The translations under genes and the position numbers were made by a program. A stretch of DNA of 64,000 nucleotides from Dyella psychrodurans (GTDB lineage Bacteria > Pseudomonadota > Gammaproteobacteria > Xanthomonadales > Rhodanobacteraceae): NCBI RefSeq assembly GCF_003363265.1, contig NZ_QRBF01000004.1:186001-250000 (forward strand), written 5' to 3'. The notes under the pieces are model-generated. The model was not told the DNA's origin. It did no database searches and saw only the letters and a list, made by a program, of their open reading frames with translations. Within the stretch, counting starts at the first letter, position 1; the number at the start of each line of letters is the position of its first letter. Below are positions 26,292-34,846 of the stretch, piece after piece.

Positions 26292-27209
26292 ATGTTTTCC
26301 CGCCTTAGATTGGGTCTCCGGTCGGCGAACAGTGACGAAATCGGCGCGGAGGACTATGCCCGTTGCTATCACACGTGGGGCGGCAGCTTCATAGTTCATC
26401 CCGATGTCTTGCGGTATTTTGAAGAAACGCACGATGTGAGGGTCCGCTATCGCGGTTATTTCAAGCGCGGGGAGTGCGTAGGTGCAGTGGCGGTTTGGGG
26501 GGCATTTCTTGCGGGCGACCGGTTGGCACTGGATGCCTATCGGCTGAGCGACAATGAGGACTTCGGCTATCCGGTGATCTATTTGCCGATAGATCCCGGA
26601 CATCAATGTACTGTGCTTTACAAGGCAAAGCATTTATTGAGTCTGCAAAGGCCGCAAATCGCCGGTGTCCTGTTTAACGGGCTCAAGGAGATGTCGATTC
26701 TCAGGCAAATCCCCGAGGAGCTGCCCACCGGCAAAAAGGAATATCAAATCAAGGCGCGCCGGTTCGAGCGGTTAGGTGGAACCGTACGCGACGTTCAGGA
26801 ATTTAGCGGGGAGGAGATCGCCGACATTTACACGGACCTTTTCCAGCAGCGGTGGAATCACGCGCCTCATGCCGCTACATCACTTGGCAAGACCTTTTCG
26901 GCCCTTAAAAGGTTTCTTTTCGGGAAAATCCTTTGGCTGGACAATCGGCCTGTCGCCATCCAGATCAACTATCGCGCCGACACCCATCGAACGATATGCA
27001 TCGATTACATCAATGGCGGCGTTGATAAAACCCTCAAGGGCCTCAGCCCCGGATCGTTCCTCTCCTATATCAACGGGCTTAACGCGTGCGAAGAAAGCCG
27101 AAGCAGCGGCAAACTTCTCATTTACAGCTACGGCAGGGCCAATAACGAATACAAGGACCAATGGTGTCATCGCGTTTCGCGTGGAGTGACCGGGTTCTGG
27201 TTGCCATAG
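26292..27209 (+). CDS. Mig-14-like protein
   Basis: A 305-residue protein resembling Mig-14 of Salmonella, an inner-membrane-associated protein with a GNAT-like fold needed for resistance to cationic antimicrobial peptides. Features that match my knowledge of the family: an early GGSFIVHPDVL, VRYRGYFKRGE, a WGAFLAGD segment, VIYLPID, an EEIADIYTDLFQQRW region and the C-terminal GGVDKTLKGLSPGSFLSY with a final WCHRVSRG. The ATG at 26292 was chosen for GAGG seven bases upstream. The gene has lower GC and different codon use from its neighbours, a sign of transfer. A weak terminator follows. Confidence 0.82.
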   Translation: MFSRLRLGLRSANSDEIGAEDYARCYHTWGGSFIVHPDVLRYFEETHDVRVRYRGYFKRGECVGAVAVWGAFLAGDRLALDAYRLSDNEDFGYPVIYLPIDPGHQCTVLYKAKHLLSLQRPQIAGVLFNGLKEMSILRQIPEELPTGKKEYQIKARRFERLGGTVRDVQEFSGEEIADIYTDLFQQRWNHAPHAATSLGKTFSALKRFLFGKILWLDNRPVAIQINYRADTHRTICIDYINGGVDKTLKGLSPGSFLSYINGLNACEESRSSGKLLIYSYGRANNEYKDQWCHRVSRGVTGFWLP

Positions 27210-27216
27210 CGGCTGC

Positions 27217-27273
27217 AAAAAGCCGGAAGCAGCTAAATGTACTTAACTACCTCCGGCCCTTTTTTGGCTTTTT
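27217..27273 (+). terminator. Nested inverted repeats after the Mig-14-like gene
   Basis: An inner pair GCCGGA (27222) / TCCGGC (27252) is followed by a run of T at about 27260. An outer pair AAAAAGCC (27217) / GGCTTTTT (27266) competes with it. The arrangement suits a rho-independent terminator with a long loop. Confidence 0.5.
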
Positions 27274-27386
27274 GGGACCGTGTTCCGATCTTATGGAATG
27301 GCTGATGTCGAGGAGTCATCCCAAGGATGCGTGTGAACGACAAGCGCGCACGGCAGCATCGATTCACGATGCGACACAAGCGGTGT

Positions 27387-28469
27387 TTACGCGAACAAAT
27401 CTCTCTGGGCGATGAAGCTGTCCTGATCCACGAAGCCCGATAGTCCCACGCCGACCAGCCGGTAGCGGCTATCGGTGGGGCGTTCCACGCGCCCGCGCAA
27501 TGCGCAAGCTACGTCCGCCAACTCGTGTGCCGAGCCCGGAACGGATGCGGGCGTAAGGCTGCGAGTCAGCGTGTGGAAATCGGATGTCTTGAGCTTCAGC
27601 ACGATGGTGCGTGCAATGCGGCCTCGTTGCGCTTCGTGCTGATGTGCCGCCCAGGTTTTTTCGGCCAACCGGCGGATGTGCGGTTCCAGTTCGTCGAGCG
27701 TGAGATCGTGCTCGAACGTGTCTTCGGACGACACTTGCAGGGTGAGCTGGTTGGGCTGCACGGCATGATCGTCGATGCCCAGCGAAAGCTCGTGCAAACG
27801 ACGGCCCCAGCGGCCAAAGCGCATTTCGAGTTCGGCAAGTTGCAATGCAAGTAAGTCGCTCACCGTCTTGATGCCCAGCGTTTCCAGTTTTGCTTCCATC
27901 ACTTTGCCGACGCCGGGAAGTCGGTTGACCGGAAGCGGTGCAAGGAATGCCTGCACCTGGTGCGGACGAATCACGAACAGGCCGTCGGGTTTGTTCCAAT
28001 CCGACGCGATCTTGGCCAGGAATTTGTTGGGTGCCACGCCGGCCGATGCGGTAAGGCTGGTTTCCTCGCGGATCGCCGCGCGAATGGCTTCGGCGGTGGC
28101 CGTGGCGGAAGGCAGGTTGCTCTTGGTGACGGTGACGTCGAGATACGCCTCGTCCAGCGACAGCGGTTCGATCAGGTCGGTATGCCGGGCGAAGATCTCG
28201 CGCACTTGTCGCGATACCGCTTTGTAGCGCACGAAATCCGGCGGCACGAAAATCGCCTGCGGACAAAGCCGCTCAGCGCGCACTGCGGGCATGGCCGAGC
28301 GCACGCCGAACTTGCGCGCTTCGTAACTCGCGGCGCACACCACGGAGCGTGCGCCGCGCCAGGCAACAACTACGGGTTTACCACGCAGCGATGGATCGTC
28401 GCGCTGTTCCACCGACGCATAGAACGCATCCATATCAACGTGGAGGATCTTGCGGGGCGGTGTGGACAC
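27387..28469 (-). CDS. dinB: DNA polymerase IV
   Basis: A Y-family translesion polymerase of 360 residues. The catalytic acidic residues are present: HVDMDAFYASVE (Asp12) and LSLDEAYLDVT near residue 105. The helix-hairpin-helix region (NRLPGVGKVMEAKLETLGI) and little-finger domain follow. The C-terminus ends QRDLFA, a beta-clamp-binding motif of the QxxLF type. The start is a GTG at 28469. The ATP-grasp gene lies 33 bases upstream on the same strand, so they may share a transcript. No obvious LexA-type box was seen in front. The other Y-family-like gene in the window, imuB, lacks these catalytic residues. Confidence 0.96.
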   Translation of the reverse strand: MSTPPRKILHVDMDAFYASVEQRDDPSLRGKPVVVAWRGARSVVCAASYEARKFGVRSAMPAVRAERLCPQAIFVPPDFVRYKAVSRQVREIFARHTDLIEPLSLDEAYLDVTVTKSNLPSATATAEAIRAAIREETSLTASAGVAPNKFLAKIASDWNKPDGLFVIRPHQVQAFLAPLPVNRLPGVGKVMEAKLETLGIKTVSDLLALQLAELEMRFGRWGRRLHELSLGIDDHAVQPNQLTLQVSSEDTFEHDLTLDELEPHIRRLAEKTWAAHQHEAQRGRIARTIVLKLKTSDFHTLTRSLTPASVPGSAHELADVACALRGRVERPTDSRYRLVGVGLSGFVDQDSFIAQRDLFA

Positions 28470-28502
28470 AACAATGCCGGCTGGAGGGTGACGGGTCCGA
28501 TT

Positions 28503-29441
28503 CTAAGCTGTGCCACCGACCTTCGCAGCGACCTCCGGGCGATCGTGCTTGTTGGGCAGGCGTCGCAGCCGATCGAGGATATGTTCCGCGAATTTCTCCG
28601 CCGCGTCGGGCCGTATGGCCAAGTGCAGCAGCGGTTCGATCAGTTCCAGTTCCATGACGCGGAATTGCCCGTTCACCACGACGCCGTCCACGCGAACATA
28701 CGCGTGTTCGCGATGGCCTAGTTCGGTCACGGCTGCGAGCGCCTTGTCCGCGGCACTGACGACGATCGCGTCGGGCTCGGCTTCCCGGGCCGTGCCTCCG
28801 TGCTGTTGCTGCACGCGATAGTCGCCGGTCGCTGGGTATTTGATGACGGCGTGGCTGTAGCGGCCGCCAAAGTAGAGCAGGGACCATTCGCCATTGCTTG
28901 CAATCTCGGGCACAAACGGTTGCACGAGGTAATCGAGTTCAGCCGGCAACCGGGCGAGCGCCTGCTGAAAGGCCGCCGTGCCGACGGTGCCGCGCAGCGT
29001 GTGCCACGCACCGCCGCTGACGGTGGGCTTGATCACGACATCTTGTGCAGACATCGATGGCAGCACGTCAGGCAAGGTGCCGGCGGGTGCCACGCGTGTC
29101 GGGATAATAGAGACGCCTTGTTGCTCGATGTCGAGCAGATAACGTTTCTCGCTGTTCCAGCGAATCAGCCGGCTGTCGTTGATCATCGGCACGCCGATGC
29201 GATCGAGCGTGTCCAACCAGGCAAGAAACGTGGCGTAATGCTCGAAGTAATCCCACGCCGTGCGGACGAGCACGGCGTCGAACGCCGTCCAATCCACGGC
29301 GGCATCGTTCCACACACAAGGCGTGGCCTGGATGCCGAGACGCTCCAGTACGTCAACGAAATACACGTCGTCCGGATAAACGCCCGGATACATGGCAGAC
29401 GTGGCAAGGGCAAGGCGAAACGAAGAAGCGGGCACAGACAT
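28503..29441 (-). CDS. ATP-grasp domain protein (RimK/DcsG-like)
   Basis: A 312-residue cytosolic enzyme. The N-terminal part has LATSAMYPGVYPDDVYFVDVL and RTAWDYFEHYATFLAWLD; the ATP-grasp domain (about 95-295) has IKPTVSGGAW for nucleotide binding, then LVQPFVPEI, GEWSLLYFGGRYSHAVIK and the metal-binding ELELIEP. This resembles the RimK-type and DcsG-like ATP-grasp ligases, which join a carboxylate to an amine or cyclise. The substrate is unknown. The start at 29441 has GGAGGT eight bases upstream. It lies upstream of dinB and is divergent from the amino-acid permease gene. Confidence 0.8.
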   Translation of the reverse strand: MSVPASSFRLALATSAMYPGVYPDDVYFVDVLERLGIQATPCVWNDAAVDWTAFDAVLVRTAWDYFEHYATFLAWLDTLDRIGVPMINDSRLIRWNSEKRYLLDIEQQGVSIIPTRVAPAGTLPDVLPSMSAQDVVIKPTVSGGAWHTLRGTVGTAAFQQALARLPAELDYLVQPFVPEIASNGEWSLLYFGGRYSHAVIKYPATGDYRVQQQHGGTAREAEPDAIVVSAADKALAAVTELGHREHAYVRVDGVVVNGQFRVMELELIEPLLHLAIRPDAAEKFAEHILDRLRRLPNKHDRPEVAAKVGGTA

Positions 29442-29795
29442 GGGTACACCTCCAGTAACTGGGGTGGGCGCCCTTGATCGTTGTGAGTGATCGGCAGCCG
29501 AGCGTGGCGGACCGGTGTCCGTCGCAGCACCCCTCGGAGCCGAGGCGCCAATGAAGCAGTCTTGGCGCGTAACTGGCTCAGTATTCGTACATGGCCCCGG
29601 CGATGTCAATGTGGCTTTTGTCATTGAAGGGCAAGCGCTCACCTTACCGTCATACATGCACATGATCGGTAGCCGGCTATGCGGTGCTGTGCAGTGAGCA
29701 TCGGCATTCCCTGTACTCGTGCGCGATCGACGGTCACCCGGAGATAAAAGCATATAGGGCATAGGTCACCGGACATGAGGTGCCGACTCAGGTTA
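29442..29795. other. Divergent intergenic region
   Basis: About 350 bases between the ATP-grasp gene and the permease gene. It must hold both promoters. No convincing gene and no clear promoter pair; a TATAGG sequence near 29752 could be a -10 box for the permease. Confidence 0.35.
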
Positions 29796-31139
29796 ATGTC
29801 GGCATCTATGACTGATGAAACCTCCAACTCCTATCTGCGGCGGCTCGGCGTCTGGGACGGCGCCGCCATTGTCGTCGGCGGTGTGATCGGCGGCGGTATC
29901 TTCCGCACGCCGGCCACGGTGGCCAAGCAAACAGGCGCGGGGCTGCCGTTGCTCACGTTGTGGGCCATCGGCGGTTTGCTCACGCTGGCCGGCGTGCTGT
30001 GTTACGGCGAACTCGGCGCGCGTCGACCGCAGGCCGGCGGCATCTACATCTATCTGCGCGAAGCCTTCGGTTCGCTGCCGGCCTTCCTGTTCGGCTGGAC
30101 GATGGCGCTGATCAACTATCCAGGCAGCGTCGCGGCGGTGGCCACCACCTTCGCCGACTATTTCTGCCATGCCTGCGGTTTGACGGATGTGTGGGTGAAG
30201 CCGTCGGCGGTGGGGGCGATTGTCTTCATCGTCGGCGTCAACCTGTTCGGCATTCGCGCGGGCGCGTGGATGCAGAACCTTTTCACGATACTCAAGCTGG
30301 CCGCCATCGCGATGCTGGTGGTAGTGGGGCTGGCGCTGGCGCACGGGCATTTCGGTCGCGTGCTGGCGGTGGACACCGCCCATCCAGTGCCCAGTGGCGC
30401 GTGGATCGGCGCGTTGCTGCCGGTGTTGTTTGCCTACGGCGGCTTCCATTACCTCAACGATCTGGCTGGCGAGGTGCGCGATCCGCAACGCACGCTGCCG
30501 CGTGCGCTGGCGATGGGCATGATCGGCGTGGTGGTGTGCTATCTGCTGGTCAACGTCGCCTATCTGACGGGACTGGGGCATGCGGGCCTGGCGGCCAGCA
30601 TTGCTCCGGCAGCGGATGTGATGAGCAACATCTTCGGTGCGCGCGGCGCGACGCTCATGGCGATCGGTATCGCATGCTCCACGTTCGGTTATTGCAGCAT
30701 TGCCATCGCCGGTGGCGCGCGCGTGTTGCAGACCATGGGCGCGGACGGCATGTTCTTTCGCTCGGTGGGTCGCATCGATCCACGTTGGCGCGCACCACAA
30801 ATTGCGTTGGCCGTGCTGGGCGCATGGGCCATCGTGTTGATCCTGACCGGTACGTTCGACCAATTGCTCGACTACACCACGGTGGGCGAATGGTTGGGTC
30901 ATGCGTTTGGCATCGCGACGCTGTTCTGGTATCGACGCCGCTTTGCGGATCAACCGCTGCCTTATCGCGTGCCGTGGTATCCGGTGATCCCGTTCGTGTT
31001 TGTCGCCACCGTATTCGGCGTGATCGTGGCGACGGTGATCAGCAAGCCGCAGGATGCCGGCATGAGTCTGTTGATCATTGCGCTCGGCATACCGGTGTAT
31101 GCGGTGTGGCGTTACTGGGAGAGGCGGCGCACCGGTTGA
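29796..31139 (+). CDS. Amino-acid permease, APC family
   Basis: A 447-residue inner-membrane transporter with about 12 helices. The first helix carries the substrate-binding GVIGGGIFRTP, typical of the APC superfamily (LAT/YfnA-like group); RRPQAGGIYIYLREAFG follows helix 2, and FAYGGFHYLNDLAGEVRDPQRTLPRA is the conserved helix 6 segment with EVRDPxRTLPRA. The substrate amino acid cannot be assigned. Two ATG codons, at 29796 and 29808, are both possible starts. No neighbour shows a pathway link. Confidence 0.88.
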   Translation: MSASMTDETSNSYLRRLGVWDGAAIVVGGVIGGGIFRTPATVAKQTGAGLPLLTLWAIGGLLTLAGVLCYGELGARRPQAGGIYIYLREAFGSLPAFLFGWTMALINYPGSVAAVATTFADYFCHACGLTDVWVKPSAVGAIVFIVGVNLFGIRAGAWMQNLFTILKLAAIAMLVVVGLALAHGHFGRVLAVDTAHPVPSGAWIGALLPVLFAYGGFHYLNDLAGEVRDPQRTLPRALAMGMIGVVVCYLLVNVAYLTGLGHAGLAASIAPAADVMSNIFGARGATLMAIGIACSTFGYCSIAIAGGARVLQTMGADGMFFRSVGRIDPRWRAPQIALAVLGAWAIVLILTGTFDQLLDYTTVGEWLGHAFGIATLFWYRRRFADQPLPYRVPWYPVIPFVFVATVFGVIVATVISKPQDAGMSLLIIALGIPVYAVWRYWERRRTG

Positions 31140-31204
31140 TGTTCTGTCAACCAGGCGTCGGCGAATAACGCATACTGCGCGAACCTCACCATCGCGGATC
31201 GTCC

Positions 31205-33346
31205 ATGAAGCGGGTCGCCCTGTTTGTAACCCTGGCCTTATGTGCGTCGCCGTTCGATCATGCCGCGGCGGTCGAAGTGACCGATCTTTCGACAGCAACC
31301 TCGGGTACGCAGATCCAGTTGCTGCAGGTGGAGCGTGTCGGCAGCACGGAACATGACAGTCGCGGCACGGCGCTGCAGCGCTACGCATTCCAGCCATCGA
31401 GCCAGCCGCAGCTGGTGATAACGCCGACAAACGGCATGTGGAATTGGTCGGGGCAGGGCGCGTTGCAGATCGACGTGCAGAATGCGATGGCGTGGGCGGT
31501 CACGCTGGTTGTCGATATCGATGGCGCTGCGCCGAATCAACATTTGCATGCGGTGGTGGGGTTGCCCGCGGGACCTGCGCAAACCCTGGTCGTGCCTTTG
31601 CATGACGCTTCACCGCGCAGCTTCGGTATGCAGGTCGGTCCGCTGATGCCTTTCGACGATCACGGTCGCGACGTATTCGTAGCGACGAAGGTCGAAGGCG
31701 CCATCGATCCGGCACAGATTCGCGCCATCCACCTGAGCATGTCCGCGCCGCAAGCTGTGCAGCAATTGCTGCTTGGAAAGGTGGATACGGCCGTTGGCGA
31801 TGCATCGTTGCAGGACGCCTATCGCGGCATCGTCGATCAGTGGGGGCAGTACACGCGCGGCAAATGGCCGGAAAAGGTCGGTAGCGACGCCGTGCTGCGT
31901 GCCGGGCACATGCAGGAGCAACACACGCTCAATGCAGAGATGGCGGAACGACACGGGTTGGATGTTTACGGCGGTCGCCAGGACATCGCACTCACGCGCA
32001 CCGGGTGGTTTCACACGCAGAAGGCGAAGGGGCGCTGGTGGCTGGTGACACCTGATGGTCATGCGTTTTTCTCGCTGGGCGTGAATGCCGTGGCAGCGGA
32101 CAACTCGCGCACCTATGTGCAAGGCCGCGAGTACATGTTCGTCAATCTGCCGCTGGACGAAGCGCCATGGCACACGTTCTACGGCCTCAGCGACAGTCGC
32201 GACGCGGAGCGTGTCGCGAGCATGGGCCTTGGCGCCAACCGCGGACGCTGGTTCGATTTCTATGAAGCCAACCTCTATCGCGCCAGCGGTGCCGACTGGC
32301 TGACAATATGGCGCCGACGCGCGCTCGATCGCCTGCAGGCCTGGGGTTTCAACACGATCGGCAACTGGAGCGACGATGCGCTGGGCAAGATGCATCGCGT
32401 GGCCTACACCTTGCCGATCTACATCGACGGCACGTTCGGCAATGTCTCCAGCGGCTTCGATTACTGGGGACGCATGCCCGATCCGTTCGATCCGCGCTTT
32501 GCCAGAGCCGTCGAACAGGCGGTGGCGAATGCAACGGAAAACGGGCGCAAAGATCCGTGGCTGCTCGGCTATTTCGCCGACAACGAACTGGCGTGGGCTG
32601 GTTTTGGACCGCAAGGACGCTGGAATTTGGCGATGGGCACCTTGCGCGGCGAAGCACGCAGCGACGCCAAGCAGGCTTTCATCGCCATGTTGAAGAAAAA
32701 GTACGGCGAGCCTGCGAAGTTCGCGGCAGCGTGGGGCATCGCGCTTGCGGATTGGTCGGCGTTGAATGCGACAAACTTTGCCGCGCCCGAACCGGGCGAC
32801 GCGCATCCGGCCATCGCGGAGGATTACAGCGCATGGTTGCGCATGTATGCCGACAAGTATTTCAGCACTGTCGCCGCAGCGATCCATCGCCACGATTCGC
32901 ATCATCTGTTTCTCGGCGGCCGTTTCGCGGTGAACACGCCCGAGGCAGTAGCGTCGTGCGCGCAGTATTGCGATGTGATCAGCTTCAACCTGTATGCGGA
33001 CGTGCCGCAGCATGGTGTGGATCTCGACGCTGTGCACAAGCTGGATAAACCGGTACTCATCACCGAATTCCATTTCGGCTCCGACGATCGCGGTCCGTTC
33101 GGCAAGGGCGTCGTGTCGGTGTGGAACGAGGCGCAGCGTGGCGAGGCTTATGCGCGCTTCGTGCAGGCGGCGGCGAGCGATCCGGCCATCGTCGGCACCC
33201 ACTGGTTCGAATACGCCGATCAGCCGGTGACGGGTCGCCTGATCGATGGCGAAAACAGCCATATCGGGTTGGTCGGCATCACCGATCTCCCGTTCGGAGG
33301 CTTCGTGGAGGCGGTACGCAAGGCCAATCTCGGCCTTTCGCACTGA
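31205..33346 (+). CDS. Exported glycoside hydrolase, agarase-like (GH50/GH42 clan A)
   Basis: A 713-residue protein with a signal peptide (to about residue 22). The N-terminal third is beta-rich (about 25-190), then a TIM-barrel domain with GRWWLVTPDGHAFFSLGVN, RLQAWGFNTIGNWSD, the acid/base-type motif GYFADNELAWAG (Glu near 460) and the likely nucleophile in LITEFHFGS (Glu near 620). This is the pattern of GH50 beta-agarases and their GH42-like relatives. The specific substrate is unknown, and an agarase role in this lineage is not implied. It is transcribed alone, 65 bases after the permease. Confidence 0.75.
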   Translation: MKRVALFVTLALCASPFDHAAAVEVTDLSTATSGTQIQLLQVERVGSTEHDSRGTALQRYAFQPSSQPQLVITPTNGMWNWSGQGALQIDVQNAMAWAVTLVVDIDGAAPNQHLHAVVGLPAGPAQTLVVPLHDASPRSFGMQVGPLMPFDDHGRDVFVATKVEGAIDPAQIRAIHLSMSAPQAVQQLLLGKVDTAVGDASLQDAYRGIVDQWGQYTRGKWPEKVGSDAVLRAGHMQEQHTLNAEMAERHGLDVYGGRQDIALTRTGWFHTQKAKGRWWLVTPDGHAFFSLGVNAVAADNSRTYVQGREYMFVNLPLDEAPWHTFYGLSDSRDAERVASMGLGANRGRWFDFYEANLYRASGADWLTIWRRRALDRLQAWGFNTIGNWSDDALGKMHRVAYTLPIYIDGTFGNVSSGFDYWGRMPDPFDPRFARAVEQAVANATENGRKDPWLLGYFADNELAWAGFGPQGRWNLAMGTLRGEARSDAKQAFIAMLKKKYGEPAKFAAAWGIALADWSALNATNFAAPEPGDAHPAIAEDYSAWLRMYADKYFSTVAAAIHRHDSHHLFLGGRFAVNTPEAVASCAQYCDVISFNLYADVPQHGVDLDAVHKLDKPVLITEFHFGSDDRGPFGKGVVSVWNEAQRGEAYARFVQAAASDPAIVGTHWFEYADQPVTGRLIDGENSHIGLVGITDLPFGGFVEAVRKANLGLSH

Positions 33347-33366
33347 GGGTCTCAGGCCCTGACACG

Positions 33367-33388
33367 GCCCCGGAGCACCCTCCGGGGC
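33367..33388. terminator. Hairpin after the glycoside hydrolase
   Basis: An 8-bp perfect stem GCCCCGGA/TCCGGGGC with a 6-base loop, 20 bases after the stop. No T-run. Confidence 0.5.
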
Positions 33389-33450
33389 AAGCCAAGCGGT
33401 TCTGCAGCCGGCAAGTCATTGATTGTCGGGCGGTACTGCCACCCCCTTCA

Positions 33451-33472
33451 TTTTCACCAAAAAAGGTGAAAA
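33451..33472. promoter_or_regulatory. Palindrome TTTTCACC-N6-GGTGAAAA at the lexA2 start
   Basis: A perfect inverted repeat with 8-base arms and an A-rich spacer, ending one base before the lexA2 ATG and containing its ribosome binding site (AGGTGAAAAG). The position and symmetry suggest an autoregulatory operator. It does not resemble the CTGT-N8-ACAG box of LexA in enterobacteria. Confidence 0.5.
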
Positions 33473-33473
33473 G

Positions 33474-34100
33474 ATGAGCCCCATGACTCTCCATCTCACC
33501 AGCCGCCAGTCCAACATCCTCGCCTTCATCCGGGCGCGCCTGCAGCAGACCGGCGAGGCGCCCACCCTGGACGAAATCGGCAATGCCATGGGCCTGCCCA
33601 ACGTCAGCGCGGTGCTCAAGCACGTGCGCTCGCTGGAGGCGAAAGGGCGGCTGGCGATCGAGCCTAACCGCGCGCGCGGCATTCGCCTGATACAGGAGTC
33701 CGATCCGCTCGCCGCCGACACCATGGAACTGCCGCTGATCGGTCGCATCGCGGCCGGCGAGCCGATCTTTTCCGAGTCGCGGGTGGAACGCAGCATGTAC
33801 GTGTCGCGCGATCTGTTTCGCCTGCGCCCGGATTACCTCGTGCGCGTCATCGGCGATTCGATGCGCGACGAAGGCATCCTCGATGGCGACCTCGTCGCCG
33901 TGCACGCCACGCCGGTGGCGCGACACGGGCAGGTGGTGGCCGCGCGCGTGGACGATCGCTTCACCATCAAGCGCCTTTACTGGAAGGGCGATCTGATTCG
34001 CCTGCTGCCCAACAGCCAGGGTTATGAACCGATCGATCCCGATCCCACCGAAGACTTCGCCATCGAAGGCTTGTTTGCAGGTCTCGTGAGGGGCGCCTGA
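33474..34100 (+). CDS. lexA2: LexA2-type SOS repressor
   Basis: A 208-residue LexA. The N-terminal winged helix (about 1-70, SRQSNILAFIRARLQQTGEAP) differs from canonical LexA. The C-terminal peptidase domain has the autocleavage site Ala94-Gly95 (RIAAGEPIF), nucleophile Ser129 in GDSMRDEGILDGD and general-base Lys166 in FTIKRLYW, so it is cleavable. It is the first gene of the known lexA2-imuA-imuB-dnaE2 cassette, which is induced by DNA damage. Its stop overlaps the imuA start by one base. A strong palindrome lies on the ribosome binding site. Confidence 0.95.
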   Translation: MSPMTLHLTSRQSNILAFIRARLQQTGEAPTLDEIGNAMGLPNVSAVLKHVRSLEAKGRLAIEPNRARGIRLIQESDPLAADTMELPLIGRIAAGEPIFSESRVERSMYVSRDLFRLRPDYLVRVIGDSMRDEGILDGDLVAVHATPVARHGQVVAARVDDRFTIKRLYWKGDLIRLLPNSQGYEPIDPDPTEDFAIEGLFAGLVRGA

Positions 34101-34837
34101 TGGGTGCGATCGTGGCCCTGGCGAATCTGCTCGATGCGCGACAGGTGTGGCGCGGTCAGGCAGTGCCGATTGTGGAAGGCGAGCAGCCGACCGGTTGGCC
34201 GCAACTCGACGCCGTACTGCCGACGCGCGGCTGGCCGGAAGCATCGTTGTCGGAAATCCTGATACCGGCCGACGGCATCGGCGAATTGCGATTGGTGTTG
34301 CCGGCCCTGGCGCGATTGACGCAAGGCGCTCGTCCCGTGGTGTTGATCGCGCCGCCGTATCTGCCGTGCGCCATGGGATGGCGTCAGCATGGCGTGAATC
34401 TGCAGCGACTGGACATCGTCGATGCGGAAGAGAAACAGGTGTTGTGGGCTGCCGAGCAATGTTTGCGCTCTGGCAGTTGCGCCGCGGTGCTGGCATGGCC
34501 GCATCAGGTAGACGACCGCAGCCTGCGCCGCTTGCAGGTGGCCGCGGATACCGGGCGCGCGCTGGCGTTCGTGTTTCGCGACCGCAAGCATCTGGCGAAC
34601 GCATCGCCTGCTTCGTTGCGGCTCGAACTTACGACTGCGCCGCACACCGCCATCTGGGTGCGCAAATGCCGTGGCGGCAATGCGCCGTCGCAAGCCATTC
34701 CCTTCGATCACGTTCACCGTCTTTCCAGCGAGGGCTGGAATTCAGAAGTGACAACGCATGCGGTTCATCAGCGTATGCGCGGTTCTCTGAATTCCGGCCT
34801 TCGCCGGAATCACGAACGAAAGAAGCAAAGCGCGTGA
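34100..34837 (+). CDS. imuA: ImuA (SulA/RecA-like cassette protein)
   Basis: A 245-residue protein of the mutagenic translesion machinery. ImuA is a RecA/SulA-related protein that acts with ImuB and DnaE2. Visible features are WPQLDAVLPTRGWPEASLSEIL, VLIAPPYLPCAMGW and the segment ALAFVFRDRKHL. There is no clear Walker A motif, as usual for ImuA. The last 33 residues or so (from about 213) are read through a REP-type repeat (34737-34810), so this tail is not ancestral. The start overlaps the lexA2 stop by one base, and imuB begins 9 bases downstream. Confidence 0.88.
   Translation: MGAIVALANLLDARQVWRGQAVPIVEGEQPTGWPQLDAVLPTRGWPEASLSEILIPADGIGELRLVLPALARLTQGARPVVLIAPPYLPCAMGWRQHGVNLQRLDIVDAEEKQVLWAAEQCLRSGSCAAVLAWPHQVDDRSLRRLQVAADTGRALAFVFRDRKHLANASPASLRLELTTAPHTAIWVRKCRGGNAPSQAIPFDHVHRLSSEGWNSEVTTHAVHQRMRGSLNSGLRRNHERKKQSA
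34737..34810. repeat. REP-type repeat inside the 3-prime end of imuA
   Basis: Inverted pair GGAATTCAGA (34737-34746) / TCTGAATTCC (34786-34795), then a perfect 8-bp hairpin ATTCCGGC-CTTC-GCCGGAAT (34791-34810). The same hairpin type occurs at 47573-47600. It lies inside the imuA coding frame. Confidence 0.75.
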
Positions 34838-34846
34838 GGGCCGCCT

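Noticed and set aside
29515-29697. A 60-codon plus-strand frame in the divergent gap
   Set aside because: No ribosome binding site or protein-like pattern; overlaps the ATP-grasp promoter region.
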